From Porticoccus sp041395745 (GTDB lineage: Bacteria > Pseudomonadota > Gammaproteobacteria > Pseudomonadales > Porticoccaceae): a stretch of 64,000 nucleotides of DNA. The position numbers and the translations under genes are program-made. Of this stretch, positions 18,089 to 27,348 are shown one piece after another (the stretch's first letter is position 1; every line of letters begins with the position of its first letter). The notes beneath the pieces were generated by a model. The model did no database searches. It was not told the origin of the DNA and saw only the letters and a list, made by a program, of their open reading frames with translations. The stretch spans positions 124,001 through 188,000 of the forward strand of contig JAWKZV010000004.1 in the NCBI GenBank assembly GCA_041395745.1. Reading direction: 5' to 3'.

Positions 18089-18119
18089 AAAAAAAGGTGG
18101 CGTAAGCTGCCTTTTTTTT
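18089..18119 (+). terminator. Rho-independent terminator of atp operon
   Basis: An A run and GGTGGC pair through a GTAA loop with GCTGCC (two G-T wobbles) and a run of eight T. It starts 20 bp after atpC. Confidence 0.85.
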
Positions 18120-18216
18120 GTCCTAGAATAAGCCCCTTGCTTTATTAACGACCCTCAAGTCATGACATATACACAGGGTTCCTGATTAAATACGTCGCAA
18201 TTAAAGGAATAAACAA

Positions 18217-19581
18217 ATGACCACAGACGTCGTTATATTGGCTGCCGGCAAGGGCACCAGAATGAAATCTGAACTGCCCAAAGTGTTGCATTGCCTGGCT
18301 GGTAGGCCATTACTGCAACATGTGGTGGAAACTGCCAGTCAGCTGCCGCAGGCACACATCGTTGTGGTTACCGGGCACGGCGCGGAGGCTGTAAATGGCG
18401 CTGTTCAGAGTACTACAGTAAGCCTTGTGGAGCAGGCGCAACAGCTGGGCACTGCCCATGCGGTGACACAGGCGTTGCCGGCATTGCGTGCGGACAGCAC
18501 TGCTCTCATCCTATACGGCGACGTGCCACTGATTTCTGCCCAGACGCTCTCAGCGTTGGTGGCAGAGGTGTCTGATACGCAAATAGCGCTATTGACCGTG
18601 GCGCTGGCCAATCCGACTGGCTATGGACGCATTCTCCGCGATGAAGGCGGGTCAGTGGTGGCGATCGTCGAAGAAAAGGATGCCACATCGGAACAGCGCA
18701 AGATTTCTGAGGTGAACACCGGTGTATTGGCACTGTCCTCAACCCTGTTGCGTGAGTGGTTACCGCAGATAGGCAATGAAAATGCCCAGGGGGAGTATTA
18801 TCTCACCGACATCATCGGTATAGCCTGTCGTGAAGGCGTCAGCATCTGTACCCTGCAACCCCGGTGTGAGGAAGAGGTTCAGGGCGTCAATAACCGCTCC
18901 CAGCTCGCCGGGTTGGAGCGTTATTACCAGAGACAGCAGGCTGAGCAGCTGATGATGGATGGGGTAACGTTAGCGGATCCCGCGCGATTTGATCTACGCG
19001 GTACGGTACAAACCGGTCCGGATATTTTCATCGACATCAATGTGGTACTTGAGGGCGAGGTGACATTGGGCAGTGGTGTGTCTATTGGCCCAAACTGCCA
19101 GATAATTAACAGCTCCATCGCGGAAGATGTAGAAATCAAGGCTAACAGTATCATTGAGGATAGCCAGGTGGCATCAGGTTGTGTGGTCGGGCCCTTTGCG
19201 CGACTTCGGCCCGGAACCGTCCTGGAGCGGGATGCCAAGGTCGGAAATTTTGTTGAAACCAAGAAAACACGCGTCGGTCAGGGTAGCAAGATTAACCACC
19301 TGAGCTACGTCGGCGATGCGGAGCTGGGCGCAAATGTAAATGTTGGAGCAGGAACAATCACCTGCAATTACGACGGAGTGAACAAGCATCGTACGCAAAT
19401 CGGCGATGAGGCTTTTATTGGATCAAACACGTCTCTGGTTGCGCCGGTAAGGATCGGTAACAAAGCAACGATTGGCGCGGGATCAACAATAACCAAAGAC
19501 GTGCTGGATGATGAATTGGCCCTTACTCGGCCACCACAACACAATATTTGCGGGTGGCAGCGCCCGGTGAAAAAGTCCTGA
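18217..19581 (+). CDS. glmU: Bifunctional N-acetylglucosamine-1-phosphate uridyltransferase/glucosamine-1-phosphate acetyltransferase
   Basis: A 454-residue two-domain enzyme. The N-terminal pyrophosphorylase starts with LAAGKGTRMKSELPKVLH (residues 7-24); the C-terminal left-handed beta-helix shows hexapeptide repeats and the catalytic region FVETKKTRVGQGSKINHLSY. It makes UDP-GlcNAc for peptidoglycan and LPS. glmS, for the preceding pathway step, follows 25 bp downstream in a likely operon. Confidence 0.98.
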   Translation: MTTDVVILAAGKGTRMKSELPKVLHCLAGRPLLQHVVETASQLPQAHIVVVTGHGAEAVNGAVQSTTVSLVEQAQQLGTAHAVTQALPALRADSTALILYGDVPLISAQTLSALVAEVSDTQIALLTVALANPTGYGRILRDEGGSVVAIVEEKDATSEQRKISEVNTGVLALSSTLLREWLPQIGNENAQGEYYLTDIIGIACREGVSICTLQPRCEEEVQGVNNRSQLAGLERYYQRQQAEQLMMDGVTLADPARFDLRGTVQTGPDIFIDINVVLEGEVTLGSGVSIGPNCQIINSSIAEDVEIKANSIIEDSQVASGCVVGPFARLRPGTVLERDAKVGNFVETKKTRVGQGSKINHLSYVGDAELGANVNVGAGTITCNYDGVNKHRTQIGDEAFIGSNTSLVAPVRIGNKATIGAGSTITKDVLDDELALTRPPQHNICGWQRPVKKS

Positions 19582-19606
19582 GAAGGAACCCAGACGGAAA
19601 AAATTT

Positions 19607-21436
19607 ATGTGTGGAATAGTTGGCGCCCAGGCGCAGCGCAATGTCACAGGCATCCTGATCGAAGGACTGAAAAGGCTCGAATACCGTGGCTATGACTCAG
19701 CCGGTCTGGCCGTACTGGATAAGTCCGGCGGCCTGCAGGTCAGGAAAAGAGTGGGTAAGGTTGCCGCGTTGGTCGACGCAGTGGTGGAGAATCCTGCACG
19801 TGGAACCCTCGGCATTGCCCACACACGCTGGGCGACACACGGTGTACCCAATGAAATCAATGCCCATCCCCATACATCCGGCCCGGTGGCAGTGGTCCAC
19901 AACGGTATTATTGAAAATCATCAGGAGTTGCGTCGCGAGCTGATTGAGCAGGGCTACACTTTCGTTTCCGATACAGATACAGAAGTGGTTGCACACCTGA
20001 TCCGCCATTTGTTGAGCAGTGCCGGTTCCCTGAGAGCAGCCGTTCAACAGTGTGTTGCGCGACTGGACGGTGCTTACGCCCTGGGTGTTATCTGTGCCAC
20101 GGAACCCGAGGTAATGATCGGTACCCGCAGCGGTAGTCCACTGGTTGTGGGTGTCGGCATCGAAGAGAATTTCATCGCTTCAGATCAAATGGCATTGCGC
20201 CAGGTTACAGACCGGTTTGTCTATCTGCTGGACGGTGATCTGGTGGAGCTGAGATCTGGCCGATACATCATTGTCGATCACGACGGTGCAATGGTGAATC
20301 GGGAAGTGGTGAAATTGTCAGGGGATGATGGCCTGGCGGACAAAAGTGGTTACCGCCATTACATGATGAAAGAGATTTTCGAGCAGCCAAAGGTTCTCGA
20401 AGGGACATTGCAGGGGCGGATCAGTGCAACCCAGGTCTTGGAAGAGGCGTTTGGTACCAGGGCCAAGAGTGTTTTTCCCCAGGTTGAGGCTGTACATATT
20501 GTTGCTTGTGGCACCAGTTATCATGCAGGGCTGGTCGCCCGCTATTGGTTGGAAGACTGGGCGGGAATTCCCTGTCAAGTGGAAGTGGCCAGCGAGTATC
20601 GTTACCGCCGGGTAGTCGTTCCCCAAAATACTCTGTTCGTAACCATCTCCCAATCCGGTGAAACGGCGGATACCCTGGCAGCCTTGACTGCGGCAAAACA
20701 AGGCGGTTATCTGGCCAGCCTTGTAATCTGTAATGTGGCCAACAGTTCACTGGTCCGTGAATCTGACATGGCATTAATGACCTATGCCGGTCCGGAAATC
20801 GGCGTAGCCTCGACCAAGGCATTCTCTACCCAGCTGGTAGCACTGCAGTTGTTGTGCATCGGCTTGGGCAAGCACAAGGGACTAAGTCCAGGGAAAGAGA
20901 GAGAATTAGTAGCGGCGTTGCATCGATTGCCCGAGCTGTGCCGGGAGACGCTCTCCCTTGACAAGGAGATCGAGCGGACTTTCGAGTGCTTTGCAGAGAA
21001 ACACCATGCCCTGTTCCTGGGGCGCGGGGTGCAGTATCCAGTGGCCCTGGAGGGAGCCCTGAAACTGAAAGAAATTTCCTATATACATGCTGAGGCCTAC
21101 CCTTCGGGTGAACTCAAGCACGGTCCGCTGGCACTGGTGGACAATGACATGCCGGTCGTGGCAGTGGCCCCCAACAATGAATTGCTGGAGAAGCTCAAAT
21201 CCAACCTCCATGAAGTGAAGGCCCGGGGTGGACAGCTGTTTGTTTTTGCAGACAAGGATGCCGGGTTTGAAAATGAATCGGATGTGACTGTTATGAACCT
21301 GCCACACGTTCCGCAGAGCCTCGAAGCCATTGTCTATACCCTCCCCTTGCAGCTGCTGTCTTACCACGTAGCCGTCCTCAAGGGCACAGACGTCGACCAA
21401 CCCCGTAACCTGGCCAAATCGGTTACTGTGGAGTAA
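19607..21436 (+). CDS. glmS: Glutamine-fructose-6-phosphate aminotransferase (isomerizing)
   Basis: A 609-residue enzyme with the N-terminal glutaminase domain beginning MCGIVGAQ (catalytic Cys2), then two SIS sugar-isomerase domains (CGTSYHAG near 302, AYPSGELKHGPLAL near 498) and the C-terminal KSVTVE tail that contributes to the active site. It commits fructose-6-phosphate to amino sugars. It forms a pair with glmU. Confidence 0.98.
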   Translation: MCGIVGAQAQRNVTGILIEGLKRLEYRGYDSAGLAVLDKSGGLQVRKRVGKVAALVDAVVENPARGTLGIAHTRWATHGVPNEINAHPHTSGPVAVVHNGIIENHQELRRELIEQGYTFVSDTDTEVVAHLIRHLLSSAGSLRAAVQQCVARLDGAYALGVICATEPEVMIGTRSGSPLVVGVGIEENFIASDQMALRQVTDRFVYLLDGDLVELRSGRYIIVDHDGAMVNREVVKLSGDDGLADKSGYRHYMMKEIFEQPKVLEGTLQGRISATQVLEEAFGTRAKSVFPQVEAVHIVACGTSYHAGLVARYWLEDWAGIPCQVEVASEYRYRRVVVPQNTLFVTISQSGETADTLAALTAAKQGGYLASLVICNVANSSLVRESDMALMTYAGPEIGVASTKAFSTQLVALQLLCIGLGKHKGLSPGKERELVAALHRLPELCRETLSLDKEIERTFECFAEKHHALFLGRGVQYPVALEGALKLKEISYIHAEAYPSGELKHGPLALVDNDMPVVAVAPNNELLEKLKSNLHEVKARGGQLFVFADKDAGFENESDVTVMNLPHVPQSLEAIVYTLPLQLLSYHVAVLKGTDVDQPRNLAKSVTVE

Positions 21437-21522
21437 GTGAAAACAGATAACCGGAAGTGTCGCACACATCCCTCGGGATTGGGGTTCGTACCAACGTAGA
21501 GAGCCTTTCGAACGGGAGATAA

Positions 21523-22335
21523 ATGACTTATCTGATCGGGTTTTGCATTGGGGCCATCCTCGGACTGACCGGCGCGGGTGGCTCGGTAGTAGCCCTACCC
21601 TTGCTGGTGGGGCCGCTGGAACTGCCTGTTCCTGTGGCGGCGGGCATGGCGCTGGGAGCGGTGGCGGTGGCGGCGGCAACCGGGTTGCTGGCGCGCTTGC
21701 GCAGTGGCGACATTGTCTGGATGCCGGGACTGTTCTTTGCCGCGGTGGCCACGGCTACCCTACCCTTGGGGAGTTATCTCAATCGCCTGTTACCGGAAAT
21801 GCTGCTGCTGGCATTATTCGCCATACTGGTGCTCTATGTCGCGATCAGGCTCTGGCGTCAAGCAACCTATCAGCCGGATGATGCCGCGGTTGTTCGGGCA
21901 CATGGTCGCAACGCGGAAACACGCCAACCGGTCTGTCGTTTTACCCAGGGAAAGCCGGGTTACCGGTGTTTTATGCAGTTGGCCCTGGCGGCCCTGGTGG
22001 CGGGGGTGTTGTCCGGTCTGTTCGGCGTCGGTGGCGGGTTTGTCATTGTGCCGGTACTGATATTCCTCACCGGTATCAGCGTACATCAGGCGGTGGCGAC
22101 GTCACTGCTGGTGATTACTCTGGTAGCCGGCTCCGGATTTGGCCTTTTTCTACTCGACCACGATGGGACATCACTCGAATTGTTACTGCCACTGGCTATT
22201 GGCGGCGCGTTGGGAATGTTGGCCGGTACCTGGTTGGCCAGGTATATGGCGGGACCAATATTGCAGAAAACCTTTGCGGTTGTGATGGTGCTGCTGGCCA
22301 ATGGGGTGTTGCTGCAAGCACTGTTGAAAGGGTGA
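21523..22335 (+). CDS. Sulfite exporter TauE/SafE family permease
   Basis: A 270-residue membrane protein with about eight predicted helices in two homologous halves, each starting with the family's glycine-rich helix (GFCIGAILGLTGAGGSVVAL near residue 5; GVLSGLFGVGGGFVIVPVL near 160). TauE/SafE members are proposed to export sulfite, sulfoacetate or related anions. A GGGAG site precedes the ATG. It lies 18 bp upstream of a persulfide-dioxygenase-like gene, whose family product is sulfite, so an outward sulfite route is a reasonable inference. The substrate itself is not readable from sequence. Confidence 0.88.
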   Translation: MTYLIGFCIGAILGLTGAGGSVVALPLLVGPLELPVPVAAGMALGAVAVAAATGLLARLRSGDIVWMPGLFFAAVATATLPLGSYLNRLLPEMLLLALFAILVLYVAIRLWRQATYQPDDAAVVRAHGRNAETRQPVCRFTQGKPGYRCFMQLALAALVAGVLSGLFGVGGGFVIVPVLIFLTGISVHQAVATSLLVITLVAGSGFGLFLLDHDGTSLELLLPLAIGGALGMLAGTWLARYMAGPILQKTFAVVMVLLANGVLLQALLKG

Positions 22336-22353
22336 TTGCCGGGAGGATAAGAG

Positions 22354-23058
22354 ATGTTGTTACGTCAGTTATTTGATCAGGAAACCTGGACCTATACCTA
22401 TCTGCTGGGCGATGAAGAGAGCCGGGAGTCGCTGCTGATTGATCCGGTCATAGAGCGTATGCCCTGTTACCGACGTTTATTGGAGGAGCTGGATTTAACT
22501 CTGCGCTATGCCGCGGACACCCACATTCACGCAGACCACGTCACGGCGCTGGGAACTCTGCGCGATGAATTTGGCTGTGAAACACTGGTCAATGAACATG
22601 CCTTGATGGACTGTGCTTCCAGAAAGCTGTTTGATGGCGAGCAGATCCGGGTGGGTAAGTTAGTCTTCACTTCCATATATACGCCTGGCCACACAGATGA
22701 TTCCATGTGTTTGCACGTCAGGGAAAATGGAGAGGACTACCTCTTTACCGGCGACACACTATTTATTCGCGGTACCGGGCGCACGGATTTCCAGAACGGC
22801 AATCCTGCCCATCTGTATGACAGTCTGCAACGGTTGTTGAACAGCTATCCGGATTCTACCTGGGTGTATCCGGCCCACGATTACAAGGGTTGGACTCGCA
22901 GTACCCTGGGAGAGGAGCGCCTTCACAACCCCCGCCTGCTGGTGGCAGACAAGGCGGCCTTTATCGAATTGATGAATAACCTGCATCTGCCGAATCCCAA
23001 ATTCATGGATGTGGCGGTGCCGGCAAACCGCACCTGCGGCAAGAACACAAAGTCCTAG
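22354..23058 (+). CDS. Persulfide dioxygenase-like metallo-beta-lactamase-fold protein (ETHE1 type)
   Basis: A 234-residue metallo-beta-lactamase-fold protein. It has THIHADHVT (His57, His59, Asp61, His62), His113 in TPGHTDD, Asp134 in FTGDTLFIRGTGRTDF and His175 in YPAHDYKG, the arrangement found in ETHE1/Sdo persulfide dioxygenases, which use one iron (His57, His113, Asp134) to convert glutathione persulfide to sulfite. A GGAGG site precedes ATG 22354. It is paired with the TauE-type permease. Its TAG stop overlaps the hexR stop in a CTAG palindrome. A glyoxalase II role is less likely because of the RGTGRTDF motif. Confidence 0.85.
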   Translation: MLLRQLFDQETWTYTYLLGDEESRESLLIDPVIERMPCYRRLLEELDLTLRYAADTHIHADHVTALGTLRDEFGCETLVNEHALMDCASRKLFDGEQIRVGKLVFTSIYTPGHTDDSMCLHVRENGEDYLFTGDTLFIRGTGRTDFQNGNPAHLYDSLQRLLNSYPDSTWVYPAHDYKGWTRSTLGEERLHNPRLLVADKAAFIELMNNLHLPNPKFMDVAVPANRTCGKNTKS

Positions 23059-23918
23059 TCCTGCTGTTCAACAGGAGCGCGCAGTTCTTCCAGGCCGCGT
23101 TGCATTTCCAGCAGGTGCTCCTGTAGCTGGCTACCCTTGTGCTGGGCAATGCCGATGGCCAGGACATCGATCAATACTAGGTGGGCGATGCGGGAAGACA
23201 ACGGGGTGTAAATCTGGAAGTCTTCCTTGGCGTCGACGGTGAGCGGAATAGTGGCGGCCTTCGCTACCGGTGAATCTGATGGAGCGATGCCGATGACGAT
23301 GGCGCCGCGCTTCTTCACCAGTTCCATTGCGTTAAGCAGAGTGGTGGTACGGCCAGACTGGGAAATGGCAATCACCACATCGCCGGGAGACATGAAAGAG
23401 GCAGACATGTTCTGAAGGTGCGGGTCCGCATAAGCGGAGGCGGAAACCTGCAAGCGGAAGAACTTGTGCTGCCCGTCGAAGGCCACCGCCGATGAGGCGC
23501 CGAAACCATAGAAATCCACCCGGTTGGCAGCGCAGATGGCTTTTACCGCCCTGTCCAGCATGTCCAGATCCAGGGTGTCGCGCACCTTGAGCAGGGTATC
23601 CACGGTGGAGTCGAATACCTTGAAGGTGTATTCCGCCACTGAATCCTTGTCGGTCACAGCGATCTGTCCGTAGCTGGGGCTGGCAGCCAGTTGCTGGGCC
23701 AGTGCCAGCTTGAAGTCCTGGAAGCCGTCACAGCCGACGGCGCGACAGAAGCGCACCACGGTGGGCTCGCTGACCTCGGCTTTTTCTGCCAGGTCGACGA
23801 TGCGCATACGGATCACATCCGTGAGATTGGCGAGAACGTACTCTGCTACCTTGCGCTCGGATTTGCGCAGTTCCGGGAGGCTGTTGCTGATAGCCCAGGT
23901 CAGTTCAGCGGGTTTCAT
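23055..23918 (-). CDS. hexR: HexR-type RpiR-family transcriptional regulator
   Basis: A 287-residue RpiR-family regulator: N-terminal helix-turn-helix (EKAEVSEPTVVRFCRAVGCDG near residues 45-66) and C-terminal SIS phosphosugar-binding domain (GFGASSAVAFDGQHK near 137; ISQSGRTTTLLNA near 184). HexR senses KDPG and represses central-carbon genes such as zwf/edd/eda in many gammaproteobacteria. Those usual targets are not adjacent here. A 15-bp palindrome resembling a HexR site lies 30 bp upstream of the start, suggesting autoregulation. Confidence 0.88.
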   Translation of the reverse strand: MKPAELTWAISNSLPELRKSERKVAEYVLANLTDVIRMRIVDLAEKAEVSEPTVVRFCRAVGCDGFQDFKLALAQQLAASPSYGQIAVTDKDSVAEYTFKVFDSTVDTLLKVRDTLDLDMLDRAVKAICAANRVDFYGFGASSAVAFDGQHKFFRLQVSASAYADPHLQNMSASFMSPGDVVIAISQSGRTTTLLNAMELVKKRGAIVIGIAPSDSPVAKAATIPLTVDAKEDFQIYTPLSSRIAHLVLIDVLAIGIAQHKGSQLQEHLLEMQRGLEELRAPVEQQD

Positions 23919-23947
23919 GGCAAGTCCCTGTTCGAAACAAACCCTAT

Positions 23948-23962
23948 TGTAAATAATTTACA
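23948..23962. promoter_or_regulatory. Candidate HexR operator between hexR and uvrD
   Basis: TGTAAATAATTTACA is a perfect inverted repeat around one central base and has the TGTAA/TTACA ends of the published HexR site. Two symmetric inner positions differ from the usual motif. It lies 30 bp upstream of hexR and 81 bp upstream of uvrD. Confidence 0.6.
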
Positions 23963-24025
23963 CAAAATTGGAATTCTTGTAGTGACCACAAGGTCCTCCG
24001 GATTGGCCCCTGCGAAGAGGGCTTC

Positions 24026-24034
24026 TGGTAGAAT
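24026..24034 (+). promoter_or_regulatory. Extended -10 element close to uvrD start
   Basis: TGGTAGAAT (extended -10 form TGN plus TAGAAT) ends only eight bases before the uvrD ATG. A transcript from here would have almost no leader, and no ribosome-binding site precedes the ATG. Confidence 0.45.
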
Positions 24035-24042
24035 CCCCGCCC

Positions 24043-26211
24043 ATGGACGTAACTGCTATTCTCGACCCCCTCAACCCCGCCCAGCGCGAAGCGGTATCCA
24101 GCAATGCAAAACACCTGCTGGTGTTGGCAGGGGCTGGCAGTGGCAAGACCCGGGTACTGGTGCATCGCATCGCCTGGTTGATTCAGGTGGAACAGATTTC
24201 CCCCTACAGCCTCATGGCGGTGACCTTTACCAACAAGGCAGCCCGGGAGATGCGTGGCCGCATCGAGGAGTTGCTGGGTTATTCCGCCCAGGGTATGTGG
24301 GTGGGCACATTCCACGGTCTGGCTCATCGTCTGTTAAAGATGCACTGGCAGCAGGCCAAGTTGCCGGAGAATTTCCAGATTCTCGACGCCGACGACCAGC
24401 TGCGCCTGGTCAAGCGGGTCTACCAGAGTCTTGGTATCGACGACAGCCGCTGGCCTTATCGCCAGGCCCAGGGCTTCATCAACGCCCAGAAAGATGAGGG
24501 ACTTCGCGCCCGTCATCTGCAACCGGCACACGACCCCTACCAGCGCACCATGCAGCAGATCTATGCCGCTTACGAGGACGCCTGCGAGCGCGGTGGCCTG
24601 GTGGATTTCGGCGAATTGCTGCTGCGAGCTCACGAGTTGTGGTTGCAGCAACCGGAACTGCTGCAACATTACCAGCAGCGGTTTCGCCATGTGCTGGTTG
24701 ATGAATTCCAGGATACCAACGCCATCCAGTACGCTTGGCTGAGGGTGTTGGCTGGAGACCAAGTGCCGATGACAGCGGTGGGCGACGACGATCAGTCGAT
24801 CTACGGATGGCGCGGCGCCCGGGTGGAAAACATTCTCAACTTTTCCCGTGATTACCCGGATACCCAGACCGTGCGGCTGGAACAGAACTACCGTTCCAGC
24901 AAGAACATTCTCGATGCAGCCAATGCGGTGATTGCCCGCAACGCCGATCGGCTGGGCAAGAATCTCTGGACCGAGGGAACCGAAGGGGAAGCCATTTCCC
25001 TGTATGCCGCGTTTAACGAACACGATGAGGCGCGTTTTATCGCCGAACGCTTGCGGGAGTGGACAGAGCTGGGCAATTTGCGCGAAGAGGCGGCAATCCT
25101 GTATCGCTCCAATGCCCAGTCCCGGGTTCTCGAAGATGCCCTGTTGAGATCGGGCATCCCCTACCGGATTTACGGTGGACAGAAATTCTACGAGCGCCAG
25201 GAAATCCGCAACGCCCTCGCCTACCTGCGCCTGCTGGTCAACCGCCACGACGATGCGGCCTTTGAGCGCGTGGTGAACACACCGACAAGGGGCATTGGTG
25301 ACAAGACTGTTCAGGGGCTCCGTGAGTTGGCCCGGGATGAGGGTATGTCCCTGTGGCGTACAGCGCAGCGGGCCATTGAAAACGGAGTACTGACTGGCCG
25401 CGGTGCCAATGCGGTGGCGGGATTTCTGGCATTAATCGACCGACTGGATGCAGAAACGACAGAGTTGCCACTGTTTGAACAGGCGGACCATGTTATCGAG
25501 GCCAGCGGTCTGATCGACTTCCACCGACGGGAGAAAGGCGAGCGCGGTGAATCCCGGGTGGAAAACCTGCAGGAACTGGTCACCGCCTGCCGCGCTTTTG
25601 AGCCAGAGGACAGGGAGGCCCCCGCCCTGCCCCAGTTCCTGGATCAGGCAGCGCTGGACGCCGGCGATCGCCAGGCTGATGCCGGGGAAGACGCAGTGCA
25701 ATTGATGACACTGCATTCAGCCAAAGGGCTGGAATTCCCTCTGGTGATTCTGGCGGGGATGGAGGAAAACCTGTTTCCTCACCGGATGTCGGTGGAAGAG
25801 CCGGGGCGTCTTGAAGAGGAACGGCGTCTGGCCTATGTGGGAATCACCCGGGCCATGCGCAAGTTGTACCTGACGTTTGCCGAGTCCCGCCAGCAGTACG
25901 GTTCCGAGAGTTACAACTCGGTATCCCGGTTTGTGCGCGATATTCCCGCCCCGCTGATTGAGGAAGTGAGACTGCGCAATCAGGTCCAGAGACCGACCAG
26001 TTACGCGCAAAAAGCCGGCACCAGATTCAGCGACGAGGGCACCGGAACCGGCTTGTCCCTCGGGCAGAGGGTGTCCCATAACATTTTTGGCGAGGGCGTG
26101 GTGTTAAACTTCGAGGGCAATGGCGCCCACGCAAGGGTACAGGTCAATTTCGATAACGAGGGCAGCAAGTGGTTGGTGCTCTCCTATGCCAAGCTGACAC
26201 CGCTTTACTGA
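24043..26211 (+). CDS. uvrD: DNA helicase II UvrD
   Basis: A 722-residue superfamily 1A helicase with motif I AGAGSGKTR near residue 29, motif II VDEFQDTNAIQY near 220, motif III GDDDQSIYGWRGA near 247, LEQNYRSS near 280 and the C-terminal motifs LHSAKGLEFPLVI near 558 and AYVGITRAM. It unwinds DNA in nucleotide excision and mismatch repair. The ATG at 24043 gives the family N-terminus MDVTAILDPLNPAQREAV. It lacks an evident Shine-Dalgarno site. Confidence 0.97.
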   Translation: MDVTAILDPLNPAQREAVSSNAKHLLVLAGAGSGKTRVLVHRIAWLIQVEQISPYSLMAVTFTNKAAREMRGRIEELLGYSAQGMWVGTFHGLAHRLLKMHWQQAKLPENFQILDADDQLRLVKRVYQSLGIDDSRWPYRQAQGFINAQKDEGLRARHLQPAHDPYQRTMQQIYAAYEDACERGGLVDFGELLLRAHELWLQQPELLQHYQQRFRHVLVDEFQDTNAIQYAWLRVLAGDQVPMTAVGDDDQSIYGWRGARVENILNFSRDYPDTQTVRLEQNYRSSKNILDAANAVIARNADRLGKNLWTEGTEGEAISLYAAFNEHDEARFIAERLREWTELGNLREEAAILYRSNAQSRVLEDALLRSGIPYRIYGGQKFYERQEIRNALAYLRLLVNRHDDAAFERVVNTPTRGIGDKTVQGLRELARDEGMSLWRTAQRAIENGVLTGRGANAVAGFLALIDRLDAETTELPLFEQADHVIEASGLIDFHRREKGERGESRVENLQELVTACRAFEPEDREAPALPQFLDQAALDAGDRQADAGEDAVQLMTLHSAKGLEFPLVILAGMEENLFPHRMSVEEPGRLEEERRLAYVGITRAMRKLYLTFAESRQQYGSESYNSVSRFVRDIPAPLIEEVRLRNQVQRPTSYAQKAGTRFSDEGTGTGLSLGQRVSHNIFGEGVVLNFEGNGAHARVQVNFDNEGSKWLVLSYAKLTPLY

Positions 26212-26228
26212 AGATCAAGGGGTTTGTG

Positions 26229-27329
26229 ATGAGAACAAAAATGTTGATGGCCCTTCTGGCCACCCTGCTATTGGCCGGCTGTGGCGGCGGCGGGGAAAGT
26301 GCGGCCAGTCCCGGTCAGCAGGCGGAACCCCAGCAGGTCTACAAATGGAAAATGGTCACCACCTGGCCGAAAAATTTTCCCGGCCTGGGCATGGCAGCGG
26401 AAAATTTTGCCGTGATGGTGGACAAAATGAGTGCCGGGCGCCTGCAGGTGAAAGTTTACGGTGCCGGTCAGCTGGTGCCTGCCCTTGAGGTGTTCGACGC
26501 CGTCTCCCAGGGCACTGCGGAGATGGGGCATGGCGCAGCCTACTACTGGAAGGGCAAGACACCGACTTCTGCTCTATTTACCAGTATCCCCTTTGGTCTC
26601 AATGCCCAGGAGATGAATGGCTGGCTGCACTATGGCGGCGGCATGGCTCTATGGCGCGAGCTCTATGCCCCCTTTAATCTGGTGCCGTTTGCGGCGGGCA
26701 ACACCGGAGTGCAGATGGCGGGCTGGTTTAACCGGGAGATCAATTCCCTGGAGGACCTGAAGGGCCTGAAAATGCGTATTCCCGGCCTGGGTGGCGAAGT
26801 GATGAGCCGGGTCGGCGTAGAAGCGGTGAATATTCCCGGTGGCGAACTCTATACCTCCATGCAGACCGGCGTGGTGGATGCCACCGAGTGGGTCGGTCCC
26901 TACAATGACCTGGCGTTCGGATTCCACCAGGTGGCGAAATACTACTACTTCCCCGGTTGGCAGGAGCCCGGCCCGACCCTGGAGTTGATCGTCAACAAGC
27001 AGGCCTATGAATCCCTGCCGCCGGATCTGCAGGCCATTGTTGAAACCGCTTCAAGGGCCGTCAACCAGGATATGCTGGACGATTACACAGCCCGCAACAA
27101 TGCCGCCCTGCATGAGCTGATCTCCAACCATGGCGTGCAGCTGCGACAGTTGCCCGATGACGTGCTGGCAGAGCTGAGCCGCGTGACCGATCAGGTGATG
27201 GAGGAGCTGGCGGCTGCCGATCTGATGTTCAAGAAAGTCTACGAGTCACAGAAAACCTTCCAGCAGCAGGCCGAGGAATACGGCAAGATCTCTGAAGAGG
27301 CCTACTACCGGGCTCGCGAGCTGAAGTGA
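26229..27329 (+). CDS. TRAP transporter solute-binding lipoprotein, TakP-like
   Basis: A 366-residue periplasmic receptor of the DctP family. A lipoprotein signal (MLMALLATLLLAGC, Cys18) is followed by KWKMVTTWPKNFPGLG and VVDATEWVGPYNDLAFG, which resemble the TakP branch known to bind 2-oxo acids such as pyruvate. The start is ATG 26229 with AAGGGG upstream; a longer frame starting inside uvrD is rejected. The DctQ and DctM membrane subunits are not adjacent, so it is an orphan here. The ligand is inferred only from subfamily resemblance. Confidence 0.87.
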   Translation: MRTKMLMALLATLLLAGCGGGGESAASPGQQAEPQQVYKWKMVTTWPKNFPGLGMAAENFAVMVDKMSAGRLQVKVYGAGQLVPALEVFDAVSQGTAEMGHGAAYYWKGKTPTSALFTSIPFGLNAQEMNGWLHYGGGMALWRELYAPFNLVPFAAGNTGVQMAGWFNREINSLEDLKGLKMRIPGLGGEVMSRVGVEAVNIPGGELYTSMQTGVVDATEWVGPYNDLAFGFHQVAKYYYFPGWQEPGPTLELIVNKQAYESLPPDLQAIVETASRAVNQDMLDDYTARNNAALHELISNHGVQLRQLPDDVLAELSRVTDQVMEELAAADLMFKKVYESQKTFQQQAEEYGKISEEAYYRARELK

Positions 27330-27348
27330 CCGCCGGTGAACAGGGGGG

